DNA of 64,000 nt from Ooceraea biroi (lineage: Eukaryota > Arthropoda > Insecta > Hymenoptera > Formicidae): contig NC_039516.1 of the NCBI RefSeq assembly GCF_003672135.1, forward strand, positions 4,075,838 to 4,139,837. The letters run 5' to 3'. This document shows positions 34,390 to 49,177 of the stretch, piece after piece. The notes below the pieces were generated by a model, which had not been told where the DNA came from, did no database searches, and saw only the letters and a program-made list of their open reading frames with translations. Made by a program: the position numbers and the translations under genes. Numbering within the stretch: the stretch's first letter is position 1; every line of letters begins with the position of its first letter.

Positions 34390-36332
34390 AGCGCGCGCGG
34401 AATTCCCCGCTTGCTATCTCGTCGCTCCTCTCACTCGACTCCGGTGTCGGCGACCGAACAAATATCAAATAAATGAGACGGCTGCGCGAAAGCTCGACGT
34501 TTTAATTACTGGTGTTTAGTCGCGGCACCGGGAGTCAAGAGCCGCGACTCCGACTCGCTACGCTCGTGTCGCCTAACGCTCTCCATCCTGCCTTTTGCCC
34601 TCGTCGTTTCTCCCTTTTCCGTTTCCTTTCACCGACGCTCGTCCCACTGCGCCGACTGCGGCATTCTCTACTTTTTTCCCCGGATTCCGTCGTAATGCCA
34701 AGTTTACCGCTCCGTGCTCGTCAGGACACCGACTCTCTTTCGGATGCACGTGTTTTTATTACACGCGCGGGTCATTATATCCGTCGCGGAAAACTGGCTC
34801 GTCGGAATGCGCAACGGCGCGCAAAGCGCCGCCGAGCTTCCGCACCGTTGCGTATGTGTATGTATATATTTAATACCGCGATTATATACAAATACGTTTT
34901 TTCGAGGATGGTTTAATTGCGAATCCTGAATTTTGCACGCGCTCACGTGGTGCTCCATTTCATCCCATAAATAAAAAAAGAGATCATTTCGGAAAAGAGG
35001 ACAAACGCAAACGAATCGTGCGCACATTATTTTCATCGAGATTATTTTTCACGCTTCCGGGTTATTTTAATGGAAGAGCAATAGATGCGCGCTGCGATAC
35101 GCGAGAGATATAGAATGTTCATCGAGAGTCGAGCACTCATTCGGTAATTAGAAAGTTCTTTGTGAATTTCAGATCGATTTTGCTTTAATGGAAGCACGCA
35201 ACCGAGCAATACCCTTCCAATATTTTTCTAATTTATCTTGTTGAGCATTGTGTTGGAAATGACTCGAAAATGACAGGAGGGCAGTGTGAATTCTAAAAAA
35301 AAGAACCATGCTAGATTCATATATCTTTTTTCGGCTATTGGCATTACAGCACTGTGAATCTGCAGAATTTGTGGTAGCGAACTTTTACGCTGCGTTGTGC
35401 CGTGGCCATCAGTCATTCATAAAACGATGCGATTTCTCACCGATCAGACGGTCGCATGACATTTCGGCATTGATAAACGATATTAACATATTTCAGAGCG
35501 AATGGATCTCTTTCGACGGTTTTTAAGCGTGGAGCACGCGTGTTTAAACGAGCGGGGAAAAAAATACCACGTCACAAGTGCACGATGAGAAGTCGATAAT
35601 TAAAAAAAAGGCCGAACATATTTCTACACATGTGGTAACAGAACGACCGTAAATTCGGCATGACAGCTGGAAAATGATGTGGATAGATCGACCAAATTTA
35701 GTGATCTGCTATGCTTCATCGACGTACACGGGAAATACTGCGCGTTTTTTATTTTCAAGCTTGCAGCGCAGTTGTATCGCGATTTATTAGGGATGTCTTT
35801 TGTCTTTCGTGAACGACGCGGCGCTATGTAACTTTTCAAATTCCAGTTTCGAAGAAAGCCCCGATAGACGATGACAGCTTTGCATACAATATTTCGAGTA
35901 CGTCTAGACCGCGGGTAAACTGTGCGAAGTACTGAGAGAAACTCCCTTCCTTATACTCACCGCCGAGTCGTCACCTGCTGACTTCGATTTGTCGCGGTCA
36001 CGAAACAGCACTTAGAAAGTGCGGGGGAAAAAAAAGATGAACTCGATGGGGAACGACGAAAATACAGTTCCGCGGAGTTGTCAACCGGAAGATTTGCGCG
36101 CGACGAAAATACAGAACAAGAAGAAGAAGCTCGCAAGTTCGAGAGGCGACGAAGAACGACGGCGGAGTGAAATAAAATCCCGTTGGTGTAATTGCCACGA
36201 TAAAAACATAATGATCAGGCATAATTAAAAGTACCGTCGTGTAGTTTCCGTTACAGCTCTCACGCCGCTCGCTCTTGTCACATGCACGAGAGCCATTTCC
36301 TTCTTCTGCGAGTATCGATCGAGCGCCGCTGA

Positions 36333-36358
36333 CAGAGAGAGAGAGAGAGAGAGAGAGC
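36333..36358 (+). repeat. (GA)n microsatellite
   Basis: An uninterrupted AG dinucleotide run of about 13 units. Confidence 0.95.
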
Positions 36359-39300
36359 CGGCTTGCTAGCTTTATAAATTCCAGACGGGACGGCGGCATC
36401 GTACGACGTTGCACGAACAGACGGGAAAAGTTCGCAGACGATAACGTCGATAAGATCTCGTGGTAGACAAAATTCATAATTAAGACCGGTCGGAGAAGCT
36501 TACGATTACGTGGCTCGGCGGGTTCATGGCGAGCTAGAGAACCGCCGCGGCAGCGGGCGGTTTCGTTCTCGCCGCGTAAGATTCGATGTAACGATTCAAT
36601 TCGACTAATCTATTTGCTGCATCGCGGCGGCGGCGGCGGCCTCGGTAATTAGAAGTATCTCCCGCGGATCCGCGACATCCCGTGATGTCTGCGTACGAAA
36701 TATCCTCCGTCGAATAACTTCGAACAACCGTCGTCTCCCCTTTGCCCTTCCCCGCGTGGCCGTGTCCTTCCCTTGACACTTCATTACCCCGAAATAATTA
36801 ATTCCTATCTGAGCAGCACGAGGTGCCGGCCGTTAAAGTCCGTGACACTCGTAATACGCTTGGTTAATGGTATCCATAGCGGTGGCTAGGATCCGCGTCG
36901 CGCGCGCACGTACGTATCATAAGCTGACGTGAGATGTACAGCTGCGCTCTAAATATTTCATTTTCCAGTTTCACTGCCGCCGCGCGACTGGACTGATATC
37001 CAATGTCATTAAAAATAAATTGGCGTCATTCGATATTATCGCGGTACTCGGCGAGCCAAAGAAAGGGTAACGAAGCAACGAAACAAAGAGAGAAAAAGAA
37101 AGGAAAAGAGAGATTAATGTACTAAGCTTAAAGTAAGCCAGACATGTATAGATAGCAAAACAAATGCAATATTAAATGTAATTGTGAGCCGCAACACGTA
37201 AAATTATCAATATGCTAATGCCTGTGATAAATATTCATATTCATTCAGCATTAAATGTATTATAACTAAACATTTCGCACTGAATGCAGTAGCGCATCCC
37301 GGATGTTTATTTCACTTATCTGCAATTCGATTATTTAGCAGCGACGAATACGTTAATACCTGCACAGACGCACAATAGGCACTGTTCGATGCTTTTTACA
37401 GTCTACGATCAGATGTCACAAGAAAAGCGGTAGCAATAATCGGCACGCAATACTAACTTGGTTATTTGCTACTTCCGTTAGAGAAGCAAAATTGAAACGA
37501 AACGCGATTTTATAATGCTGATTGGCCGAGTGTGATTTATCGATCTACCGAGCGCGGAGTTGCCGAGCGAGTTCAAGGAAATTAACGCACTTACTCCGTT
37601 CCGTACGCTCGAATCGCGAACAACAGCTATTGGATTCTTAAAAGGGAACGAATCGCTAATGACCGTCGCAGCCGATGCTGAAATATTCCGCATCGCTACC
37701 GACAAAAGTTAAATTATAAGTTCCCCTGCTCGCAACACTCGCTCGCGACTCAATTCAACAGCGCTTTCTCAATTTTCCAACAAGACGTTTCATTCTCGCA
37801 CAAATTTCACAAATTTCGATACTCATGATTTAAGATAACATTGAATTCGCATAACTTTTTCGTGATCCTGACGTATCGTCACGTTTGCTCACCGAAGGGC
37901 ATACGCGTTCGATGATTTCGCTCGCGTGCTCGACAATCGCCGATATCGTTTCTCGAGACGCGCACTTCCTCGTCCGCTCTCGTAAAATCAGCTCGCGCAA
38001 TATAGGAAGCTACTTAACCCACCACCACTGCCGCAACGTTCATTATCCGGCCGCATAATGATACGGCACTTACGTGCGTGCGACAGCAGCTTGCGACCGT
38101 GCTCCAGTCGTTTCAATAGAGACGCGAATCGGCCGGATTGCGGAGCGAGGACCGTAAGAGAGAGATCCAAGGGGAACGCGGGGAGACATACCCCTTTTGT
38201 CCCGCAACGTCTTTGCGACCGGCGACATGTCAAACGATCCCAACCAACCTCCGCCTCCTCTTTTCTTAGAATATAAACAAAGAGCCAGCTACACGGGGAA
38301 CCAGAAGCAAGTATAATGTCCCTCCTGCCACTCCACCCGCCGCCCCTGCGACGCGATTTACGGCGTTCCTTATTCTACTTGATCCACCACCGTATCGAGC
38401 GTCTTCCTCCGTCTCCCGGAATCTCGCTTTTCCTCTCTCGCTTCCACGTTTTCACCTTCTCGCCCTTTTCTGCTTCTCGTTCCTCTCCGACGTTCCGCCC
38501 TTTGCGCGCTGCGTCTCTTTCTCGTTTTTTCCCTTTCCCATCTTGCTCGCCCTCTGGGCAGCTCCTTTGCATTGTCAGAACGAGAGCCTTCGGCGAGATC
38601 TTAATTCCTCTTTGCCAGCTCCATTCCCGGACTTCTCAAGCGTGAAATCGGCGCCGTGCCGCGTGCACCCGCGCCCAGCCCGCGTTTCTCATCGAAAAGC
38701 CCGCGACAATTCGTAAGAATAAGACCGTGTCCCATTATCGGATCAAGATATTATCATAATTGCCCGGAGCTCTGGTCGCTTTCAGAGTGGCGTCCGTAAG
38801 AAGAACTGCAGAGGGATTAAAATTAAAGCAAATACGAAATTAAGAGATTGCGAGATAATGATCGTCCGTGTACTCGCACGCGTTATTATGATTGCTTGAA
38901 TTACGAAAACTATGTATATACATATGGAACATGATGACAATCTGTATTATGCGGGCACATTTTACAAATGAAACAATCTATACTAGTGATTGTTCAATTT
39001 TGAGGATTATAGATTTAATATTAATATAGGTTAGCGTTAATGTGGTGTTCGTTATTACTGAAATAACTACAATAATCACGTTGCCAGATGTACTGGATAA
39101 TGAAATTTTAATGAGTATCACGACAATATTATTTGGTCATTTTGGCAAAGATCAATAAAATGTTTATAATAAAGCAAAACTCACCTACACATACTACACC
39201 TATACGCGCGCGCGGGTATATTCTAGTTATATCTACCTTCTGGAAAAATAAGCTACTTACAATAACGCGAAATTTTCTTTCCGTAAGAGTCTTAGCTTGA

Positions 39301-39467
39301 GAAGATTCCGAGGAAGAAAGGGATAGCGAATGATAAAGATAACAGGTTTTTTGGACGGTGCCGGCGAGGGAGATCGAATGAAATACGGCGTCTAGAAAAG
39401 CACTAGTACAGTTGGGAGTCTAAAACATTTTTGCGGTGGCGTAAGGGAACCAAGTCTCCCCCTGCTC

Positions 39468-39489
39468 TTTCTCCCTCTCTCTCTCTCTC
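39468..39489 (+). repeat. (CT)n microsatellite
   Basis: A short CT run with a few CCC interruptions, ending in CGCGAGCG. Confidence 0.85.
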
Positions 39490-41413
39490 GCGAGCGTACT
39501 CTTGTGGGTATCCATGACTCTTGGCTTGGGATGAGGGAATTGCTAGCACGAACGTGCAGGAAGTTTAGCGTGATCTATTGGCTGAGTTTTCGTAGCGCGG
39601 GAGCGCCGCCGGAATTTAACGAGCCACTCAGAATGAATATTTTGTTCTCGCGGACGCGGCGGTAATGCATGACCGTGTTCGGCTCCCCACGAAATTTGTT
39701 GCCAGGTAATGAAATTGATCTCAATGATCCGCAACCGGCGTCGCGGCCGTATAAATAATCGAAGGGACCGGGCGTCGAATAAATCGTGCCGGCTGCGTGG
39801 CTCATCGCGGGACGGAATTACCGCGCGCAGGAAATCGCGTTCTAAAATCGAATGTTCCACCACGAAACGCTTCTCGCGACATTTGTGATTCACCTCGGCG
39901 CCTCCCTCGTCGCTCGACGAGCGCCGAGCTTATATTGCATTATACGCGCGCGACGATTAAGTAACCTTACCGGCACCTTACCGCGGATTATCGTACGCGT
40001 CAAATGAAATTTTCATATCACGGCGGTTACCGCGCCAGCGAGTCTTTACGAGTAATATCTCTGCGTGATTACGGCAAGGATGACGGTGTCGAAATTGAGA
40101 TATCTCTTAATTTGCACGCCCGAGCCCGTATCAGATGCAACGCGGACCGGAGTAATCCGGAACGAAGTGAGGCGCTCGTATAATCCTTATGAGTTCGCGG
40201 CAAACATCGCGAACGTGATCATCCACTCGCTGTCGCCTATCGTATGTAGCCGGCCACAAATATCTTGCGATCGACGACGCTGCGCAATGCCATCTCGAGT
40301 TAATCGCACCCTCCACGAAACCGGCCGGAATTCGACCAGGCCAAATTTAATTATTTACTTTCGGCGGCCGAGCGGCCGGGTAATGGCAAGCGTCTGGTCT
40401 CGGCGGCGATGTGAAACCAGGATTGGAATCGTGGATCTTTGTTTAATGAATTACCCTTCTTGACGTGGCATTAGATTAAATCCGAAGCAAGTCGATGGAC
40501 GTCGGGGTGGCTGGGGTAAATTGATACAAACGACACGCTGCCCACGCTCTTTTCTCCCCATCTTCCACCGGCCGCTTTCTCTCTTTCTCGCCCCCTTTCA
40601 TTTCCCTCCCGTTCCCGTCCGCCTCTCGCGTTACCCGACCACCTCCGGCTTACCGTGATTGAAGAAAAGCGAAGGTGTTCGAAGTTATTTCACCGTCGTA
40701 TCTCGCCGATCAAAATGCTGAGAGGTGCGGGAATTAATCTCGAAAGTACCCCTATTCCGTCAAACGTCAGCCGCCCCGACGCGTCCCTGATAAGTGTGCG
40801 TCTTGCAAATTGAAATTGAAGATCGGCGGGTACACCCGAGCTCTCACCTTTTTCTACGGAGGTCGTTTAAATAAGATGCGATGAATGAAATAGCCCGATA
40901 ACGTCGGGGAAACTGTAATGCGAACGCACGTGACGCATGCACAATTGGGTACTTGCGTAGATCGTGCATTGCCCAATATAATTGAGCAAAATGAAGAAAC
41001 TTCCAAATTAACTAAATCAGAGTATTTGTGATATGCGCACTGATATTTTTATACTGCAGTTTAATAACTCTATGACATTGCATTTATAACATTTATGATG
41101 TATTTTATGCACTATTTCAATTTTCGCGAATTATAGATTATTAATAAAATCTTGCCAATTTAACAGCAGCGTTATTGAAATTTATATTCTATTTCCATTA
41201 ATTTGCCGAAGAATGAGAGCGATGGGAACAATGATCAGTTATCGAAAAATATCCACGTTTTTTTTTAATGCAACGCTCCGTTCGATTAGAATTTATCCGA
41301 ACCGTACAGGACAGAACGGATACGCAGTTTGAGGTTCTTTCTTTCCGTTCCGCGAGCGCTAGGTTCCATGGGATCAATTTATCACGCGCAATGCATCCGG
41401 GAGTCTATCACGA

Positions 41414-41455
41414 CAGCAGCAACGACGGCGGCGGCGACGGCGACGATGGCGGTGG
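41414..41455 (+). repeat. GGC/GAC trinucleotide repeat
   Basis: An imperfect trinucleotide array (CAGCAACGACGGCGGC and on). It shares a stretch of more than 20 bases with the array near 55385, as expected for independent repeats of the same motif. Confidence 0.8.
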
Positions 41456-41812
41456 GAAAACTCGCAAAGCTCGCTTTTTTCGCCGACTCAAAATACCTAA
41501 TATAAAGTTTTCGCGATTTACGCCGGCCGACCTGTTTTTCAGCGCTGTTTATCGCGGAAAAATTTCCGACCGAATGACGTGCATTTTTCCTGCGCTCTTT
41601 TTGCCGTGCCCGGATCGAGTCGGCGGGCGGGAAACTGCGGCGTCGTTGCATCGACGGCAGTCGACGTCGGCACTTATTTATTCGCTTCGCGGCTCGTTGG
41701 CTTTCGTCTATTCTGCCACGGCAGTCGGTAAATTAATTTTAGACAGCGGGGCCAACAAATTTCTTCCGACGGCCAATGAGATGCGGCGAATTACGACGTG
41801 GAGAGCAAAAGA

Positions 41813-41847
41813 GGAAGAGAGAGACAGAGGGAGAGAGAGAGAGAGTG
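41813..41847 (+). repeat. GA-rich microsatellite
   Basis: A GAGAGACAGAGG-type purine tract of about 35 bases. Confidence 0.85.
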
Positions 41848-42102
41848 AGCCCGGCGGGGGCCACCTAAGAGATTATCCTAAGAAAACTTTCACGGGAGTT
41901 TCTGGTATCCGGCGTTACCCGGGGTTAAACAATCTACAAAATTGAAATAATATGCAGATGTAATTTCGAGTAACTTTATATTGCCCGCCGCGCTGCCCCG
42001 GGTCATACCCCTTTCGAGAGTGTCCCAGGGCGGCGCAACTTTAGCGATGATACTCTCTCCCAGATTCTCTCTCTCTCCCTTTGCAGTTTGCCGGCAAGCA
42101 AC

Positions 42103-42130
42103 TGCGAATGCGAATGCGAATGCGAATGCG
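42103..42130 (+). repeat. Hexanucleotide repeat (GCGAAT)n
   Basis: Four full GCGAAT units plus a partial unit in perfect tandem. The period is a multiple of three, but no gene is supported here. Confidence 0.95.
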
Positions 42131-43803
42131 ACCGGCGTTACGACTGGAGACAAATATTTTTTCAGCACTAGACTTCTCGGTTATTATGTTCCGTCTTCTG
42201 GCGAATTAAACTTTTGGTTTCTCTCACGATTGAGACGCCTTCGCGGATAACAAGTTTACCTCCCGGCTGCCCTCGGGCGCGACTTAAAGGAATACGGCTG
42301 GTAAATACGTTATCGAGAGAGAAATTGAAACGGTCATTTTAAAAACAACATAAATCCGTAATATCCGGAAAGTGAGGGTGGCTAAAAGAATTCGAAACAA
42401 TAAGTATCCGATCAATTTTCGTGTATGCTTAGATATTTGCACAATTCAAGATTAATTAAAGCCAAATAAAATCAGAGCGTATATAACATTAAAAAATTAA
42501 AAATCGTGATATAAATATTATTTTATTATTCATAAAATATATGCTTTAAACAGTTTTTCCTCGTACGAAGAAAATCACGATTTTTTACGTTGTTCTTAAA
42601 CTTCTCTTAACCGATCCGACGTGCTCAGAGTGGCTGAATGTTCGCGGATCCACCATACATCTGCCAATGTCATGAAACGTCCGGCGATGGGTGCGGTTCA
42701 CCGCTATCGACCATCGATCGGCTGACCCGCGTGAATTTCAGATTACCCCTTTTACTTTAGGGTTCATCGTCGCCCATAAATCTCGGTCGTTTCTTCGCGC
42801 GAGTAAAACGGGACGACGTCCGCAGCGCAGAAGCAGGAATTATCGCGGCCGTGTCGGGCAATCGTCCGTCGCTGGCAATTTCTTACTCCGAAGGAATTCC
42901 ATTGCCGTGCGACCGCGAGGATCGTTATCCGCGAAAATCGTACTTGTCCCCGTGCCGTGGTTCCGACTCCCTTCTCGCGAGTTCCCTTTTCACACAGCTT
43001 CCTCGCAACTCGCAAGTCGCTCTTCCGTGGCGGCTCGACGTCGCCGTGAATTCTTGCCCGGCGTCTCGCGCGTGCCGACGAATCCGCGTAATAACGGGTA
43101 CCACCAGCAGGTATGCGCTCGTAGAGATCAGCTTGTGTGCATGCACACGGGCGCGTTCATGTGTGCGTCCGCTGCCGAAAATGTCCGGTATGCGGGACCG
43201 TATATCGCGCACGGTCTACCGCGGCTTCCGAAATGCCGCGAATTCTCGAGCGCGTAGTGCGCGCGACCGAGTAGGTGCTCGGACCGCGCGCGCGAGTAAG
43301 AAGAAGTAATATCGATCCGACATCATCCATCATGGCGCACTCTATTAAACCACCGTACCCTATTTTCCCTCTGACCCCCTTTTCGCAATCACTTTACTCG
43401 TCCCGCGTAAACCCTCCTTGGCCCACTCCCCCGTCACTCTTCCTCGCAGCCTCGAAACGCAGAGAGCACCCCTTCGACTTTCCTCGACAGCTCTGCCGTT
43501 TCTCCCTCGCGCTCGTTCGCTTCTATCCGACGTCGACGTATCTTTCTTCCACCGGTTGCTGCTGCTGTCGCTCTTTATCCCTCAACCAACATCACGCGAA
43601 TTTCCTTTCTCTCGTCGTCACAAATAACGCCCCTCCCGCGCCCTCGCCGCGTCGACAGAAGGTAACGCGATTCGCATGGCTCCGAGGTTTTCGTCAGTAA
43701 CGCCCAACCGAGACAGCTCTGACGGATGTGAGACGGACACCCTGCCGGAGTTTACACCCGGGCTAATTACGATCCTCTCCCTCGAAGGGTACGAGGAAAG
43801 GGT

Positions 43804-43838
43804 TTGCCTGCCTGCCTGCCTGCTTGCCTGCCTGTCTG
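43804..43838 (+). repeat. Tetranucleotide repeat (TGCC)n
   Basis: About eight TGCC-type units with two single-base variants, ending in TGTCTG. Confidence 0.95.
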
Positions 43839-46800
43839 TAGTCGTTTCACGACGGAGACGAGACCCGGATGCGCGGCACGCCAAGTGGCTCGTTCGCGTG
43901 TTACGCGGAAATAAGATTTCGACGGTGTAACGCGATTTAGCGGCGCGCCGTGAATTTTCGTGAAGCTGCCAGCGTGAGGCCCGTGGGTAACCGGGTAGTC
44001 GCGAGGCTCGTATCCGCTCGTATCCGCGCGTTGCACAGCTGACCCATTCTCATTGCGGACAATATAATTTAAAGCCGCTTACATTTTAAATGCGACTTGA
44101 GCGCATAGATTATGCCGCCAGCGCGCGAGCTACGTGTTAGAGTCAAACCCAAATTTAAAGTGGCTTTAAGTTTCCCGTGAGACCGGAGAGCCGCGCTCAG
44201 CCACGTCGTTCGCACGTAACCGCGTGAATTCAATGGCCAGAGGCGCTACTCAACTGCTGCCGGCTTCGAGCCGATGTCAAGTGGAAGGTAGCATGTGAAA
44301 AAAAGCGTCCCTACCAGATGCGTGCATCTCGTCGTACGATAAGTGGCGCTTATTACCCGTGCTGTTTAAACAACAGCTTTTCTGTCCACGAGGAATGAAA
44401 ATAGATTTCTAAAAGACACGTGTCACATATTCTGAATCGTGAATATAAAATTATTGATTTAAAAACGTTTCTGATATATTGCTCTTGTACATAAATTGTG
44501 CAAGCATGAACACTACACGAGCCACACGCTCGCCTAACAAATAAAGAAAAAGCGAGCTTAGGAGTTAGGCGGATTAAGAGCGAACATTGTTATCCACTGG
44601 AGCTTTATATCACGTTAACCGTATTTGGCGACAATAATTACGCACTGTATTGAATGTAATTAGACTACCGCGCAGGTTCAGTCAGTTGGAGTTACCTGCG
44701 TAATAGCAACGGCAGGCGAGAGCGCTGGACTTTATCTAACTTCCTCCGCGTTCTAAATTGACTGCTAAAGATTAACCCCTTAAGTCCGCCTAACTCTATT
44801 CATGTCGTGTTAGACGAACTTTCGAAAATCAATAATGCATCCGCGCTCCCTTCCTCTCGCCTAGCTCTCTTCTCTTCTTCCTGCTTTCGTCGTACTAGTT
44901 TTGCAAGATTGAGAACAAAGTTCGATCCACGCAAATAATCGATTGCACAATATTTTCCGGTCATTGCATGAAGATCTTGGACCTAGTTTCCGCGTAGGGG
45001 AAGAAAATAAACGAACGAGGTTACGAACGCTTCAGAAATTCAACGTGGCCGTTTCCGGGATTATTCAGACGTGTCGGTATTAATGATGGGAGCAACGCGA
45101 TCGTCCAGAAGCCGAAGGAAATTGCAAAACGCAGTTTCCTGAGTAATCAACTTTGAAGCTTGCGCTTTGTCTTTGGTTCTTTGATCGCGAGAACAAATAC
45201 GAAGTACACTGCGGCAGCTACAATAAATCCCTCAGATCGGTATTTCTATTCAATGAGAGATTGATTAGCTCTCAATAATTTCGACGAGAGAAAACGATCG
45301 TTTCTACCTCGTGTTTACTAATTGCATCTACTTGGAGAACTTCTCCGCGGAGAAGTAGCAGCAGAGTATCGAGAATTTTCGGGAAAACGAATTTAGAAGC
45401 TGTGCAACCGGAAGTGATTTAATTATTAATTATAAATATTACTGCAATTTTCATTTACCAATTACAGCTGCGTGTTAATAACTCGAAAACCGATTAGTTT
45501 TATGAATCCGCGGAGTAGAGAGAGGTTTCAGTAGACGGTACGTTAAACTCGCTCGCGCCGCTTACCGCCAAATCCTTCGCGATAAATACAGAAGTGGAAA
45601 CCTCATCTGGTATATCGCATTAAATCAGACCAAACCTGAACGCTACAAATACACGGGTTACGACAGTAAAGCATTTTCGTGGTTCGTGCCGGTTCCCCCC
45701 TTTCTTCGTGCGCTGCTCGAGGTGTGCTTCGAAAACAAGAACCAGTGAGTTTGCGGAAAATATTTTTCGCGAGCATCATATATATGCCGACAGGAAGAAA
45801 GGAAATCGAGAGATAGGTGGAAGACGTTTGTAACACCATTCGTCCATGAGTGAAGAGCGCGAGGCGGTATCTTGAGTTACGCAGTAAATCGATTTCCTAT
45901 TATCAAGCACTATTCTTCGCTATAAAGGAGCCGAGTAGATAGATTATCCAACGTATTATCAGTCCATTCTTTTTTACGAGCGACCGTAATGGATCGACGC
46001 AGAGCCAATGACATGCTTCATTCCCGAACTCGCAACAGGATGAGTCGGCACTATCTGCAGAAGCTGAGAATACACGTTTACGCGCATAGGCGTAAACACA
46101 AGGCAAGCGTACCGGAATTATTGATTTTCCCTTTGGGGAAAAGGAGCTTCGCGAAGAAAAGTAATACGAAGCGAGCGAAATGTGAGAACGACGGGAAAAC
46201 CGATCGCGCGCATTCCGATAATATCGACGAATGCAAATAAATCCATCTAGAGCGGGAAACGCGCCGCCGGTTGCACATAGGAAAAACAAAGGGCAACTTA
46301 GAACAGATCCGAATTCACAAAATGAAATTGTCTAATGCGTACGTGTACTGTGAGCTGTTCTCTTCAGATCAAGACACTTTTACGATTACACGAAACCGTT
46401 ATTAACTTATTTGAAAGCGCAATTTCGCGACTCAAAATGAAATTATTCTATATATATGTGAGTAACCAAAATTGGCTGAAAAATGTATTTCTGTTTCCGA
46501 AATTTACCAAAACAATTTAATAATCAATGTTAAGTGGTCCAGCGACTGTCGGTGGGCACTGAATATTGGTGCAGCTATTAAACCGACCGCAAATTTTTTT
46601 AATTTATCACCCTGGTAACTGTGCCATTGAAAAGACATTCTGCGGTTAAATATTGATATTTGCTATTTCGATTTAAAGCAGCATATGTTATGTGACATGA
46701 ACACTCACGGGTTAATGGCGAATTTTACCTCCACCCGTGACAAATCGGCGGAAGTGAGTCGCCACCCTCATCGAATCGAATGTATTTATACAAAAATACT

Positions 46801-49146
46801 TGTCCGCGTTTGTCGACGTCGTTCGCGATTAAAGCGATCCGTTTTCGGCAGCTGCCGAATTATCTCGTTTTCATTTGACAGAAGTAACATGTATCGCGCG
46901 TTCATTGTCAACCGATAAAGCGTGCCTTCACGATAAGCCCGCGCGAATAACGCGATTAATCGAATCAAATGATGTTTTAATCGAGATGGCATTTTTCCAA
47001 CGCGCCTGATCGTTTTTCGCAGATAACGACATGATACGTGCTCCAACAACTCACGCATGAGTTACATGGAAAACAATGGTGATGATCTTTTCGGTAGACC
47101 GATCTCCTTCGGTCGCGTTAATTAAACGATTCATTGTCGGCATTTCCCTTCGGGATGTTCTTCGAGAAAATTAACAGCTAACTCAGCGCATCCCAGCGGC
47201 TTCTTGCCGGCGCAGCACCAGTCGAATTTCCCTTTCAAAGTGCCGTTCGCAGTTTTGCAGCGGTGGGTAGGTAGCGGCGTGGATGACTTTATGGCACCGT
47301 CAAGACCTATCTCTACATTTTGCTGGTTGAGCAGCTCACAATGGTCGAGCGTTGTTCACGACGGCACGATCGTTCAGTGGACCGATGAGCATAGTATGTC
47401 TGTATGCGTATACGTATCCTCCGTTGGCGATTGCCCGCCGGCATTTTACCCCCGGCAAGTATGCGCGAGGGGTAGCAGAAGTGCGATAAGCTTAATGCGG
47501 TGACTATAGGCTGGAGGGGGATGATCTCTCGTCTGGGTGCACAGCGAAATGTTCATCGCGAAACCTCCGTGTAATTTCACGGCGGATCGTGAAGATTGCC
47601 TCGTTTTAAGGAGATTCCCCCCGCTTTCTAAAGGGGCGCCCAAGAGAAGAGGCGAAGGGAATTTTTCACTCGACCGAAAGGAACAATCGGTCCCGGAGCC
47701 TTTCCCCGCGCGCTTAATGGAGTCTCATGCGTCGCGGCATGAACGAGCGGAAGGGGACATCTCGGAAATAAAATTCTCGCCCAGGATTTAACTTCTGCCG
47801 GATTTAACAGCCGACGCGACATGTTTCCGGGCCGATGGCTTGGACGCTCGGTGCGAGCACCAAGGAATCGGCTATTGTTTATCGCGCAAGTTGATTTATC
47901 GGCGAGACGCAGCGAGCACGATCCGAGCGCGCGCAGACTGGTTCCTTGCGCGCTAATTAACGCTGACGCTTTAACGAGACTTCGCGAATGCCGATGTTTA
48001 TGCATATCGATATTTATGTTTACGTCTATTACACGTACACGTGGTGTTGGCAAGAGCTAATTTTAACACGCTGGTTTACAACGTTTCGTGCTTACAACGT
48101 GTTGTCGATAGGATAGCACCGAGATAACGTCCGGCTGGAGGATATCCGATAATTTTACAACACATTACCAGCGAAATTGTTCGCGCACAATTTTATATTC
48201 GTAATTCTTAATACATATAACTCACATCCCCCAACGCACGCGTGGCTGTCCCGCGGCTTTTCATTCGCTTAAAATTATCAACTTCCTTCCTGACCCTTTC
48301 TCTACCGTCACGAGCGAGGACAACTTGTATGCGCCACATTTTGAGAGAATTATGCGTGCTCATGTCCGCGAGTTAATGCGGAATATGCGCCGAGGCGGTA
48401 AAGCGAAATATGGAGCATATTTTTCGCTCCGCCACTTCCAACGGGAAATTATAGTGTTTAATAATTGAAGTCCCTCCGTTAAATTTCTCTACGCGAATTC
48501 TCGGATCTTATACACTCCGCATTCAAAAGGAGTTTTATAATCTAATAGAAATTTCATTACGGTAAAAGTAAGTGTATTAAAATATTCATCAGGTACCCGT
48601 AAAGGACAAAGAACTCGGAATCTTTTCAAATAATTTGGAATATTTCAGGCCGGTCATAAATTATCAAAGAGATCAATTAAAATCGGAGTAGCATTACCGA
48701 GAAATCAAACACGCGACAGTTTCAATGAAGCGTGTGAAACCCGACTCGCGATTACTCGTAATGCGTATATTCGACTAGTTCGACAGCTCTGGCCTAAACC
48801 TTTCAATCAGAACTCTGCGATTCTGCAAAGCGAACATGTAATATGCGCGCGTATCGATTCAATTATGCATTAATACCACCAGCAAAGGGCTTTTGCGAGC
48901 GAACGGTTCGCGGTGCCGCTTTCTTACTCCCCAGCGTGTCGTCACGCTCTCGCGAAACGCAGCTCGCGCTCCATTAAGTCAGAATAAATGCGCGGAGCGG
49001 ATACGCACCAGCCAGCCAGCCAACAATTGGGTCGCGCACGGCAACAGGTGAACAGATATTGATATTACAATTCGTAAACTCCCGCCGCGGAGAGCTTGCT
49101 GCCGCGCACGTTTCGTCTCGCCGATGAGAGATACGCGAATACCGTT

Positions 49147-49177
49147 GTCTCTTCCTTTCTCTCTCTCTCTCTCTCCC
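49147..49177 (+). repeat. (CT)n microsatellite
   Basis: A pyrimidine run with a central block of about nine CT units. Confidence 0.9.

Larger units (their letters stand above)
33601..43650. other. Non-coding stretch with recurring pyrimidine-rich blocks
   Basis: No exon could be supported. Plus-strand pyrimidine-rich blocks recur at about 34020-34700, 38310-38560, 40540-40640 and 43330-43620, separated by CpG-rich or AT-rich DNA. The longest frames (41268-41945 and 42691-43257) show no domain, and their composition follows the base bias. Confidence 0.45.

Noticed and set aside
41268..41945. 225-codon plus-strand frame
   Set aside because: Composition follows trinucleotide and GA repeats and CpG content. 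No domain, signal or conserved motif visible.
42691..43257. 188-codon plus-strand frame
   Set aside because: Arginine/serine-rich low-information translation of CpG-rich DNA, with no recognisable family.
44568..44801. Inverted GAGTTAGGCGGA motif about 220 bp apart, resembling the ends of a small transposon
   Set aside because: A 12-bp inverted match at this distance is expected about once by chance in 64 kb, and I found no matching target duplication.
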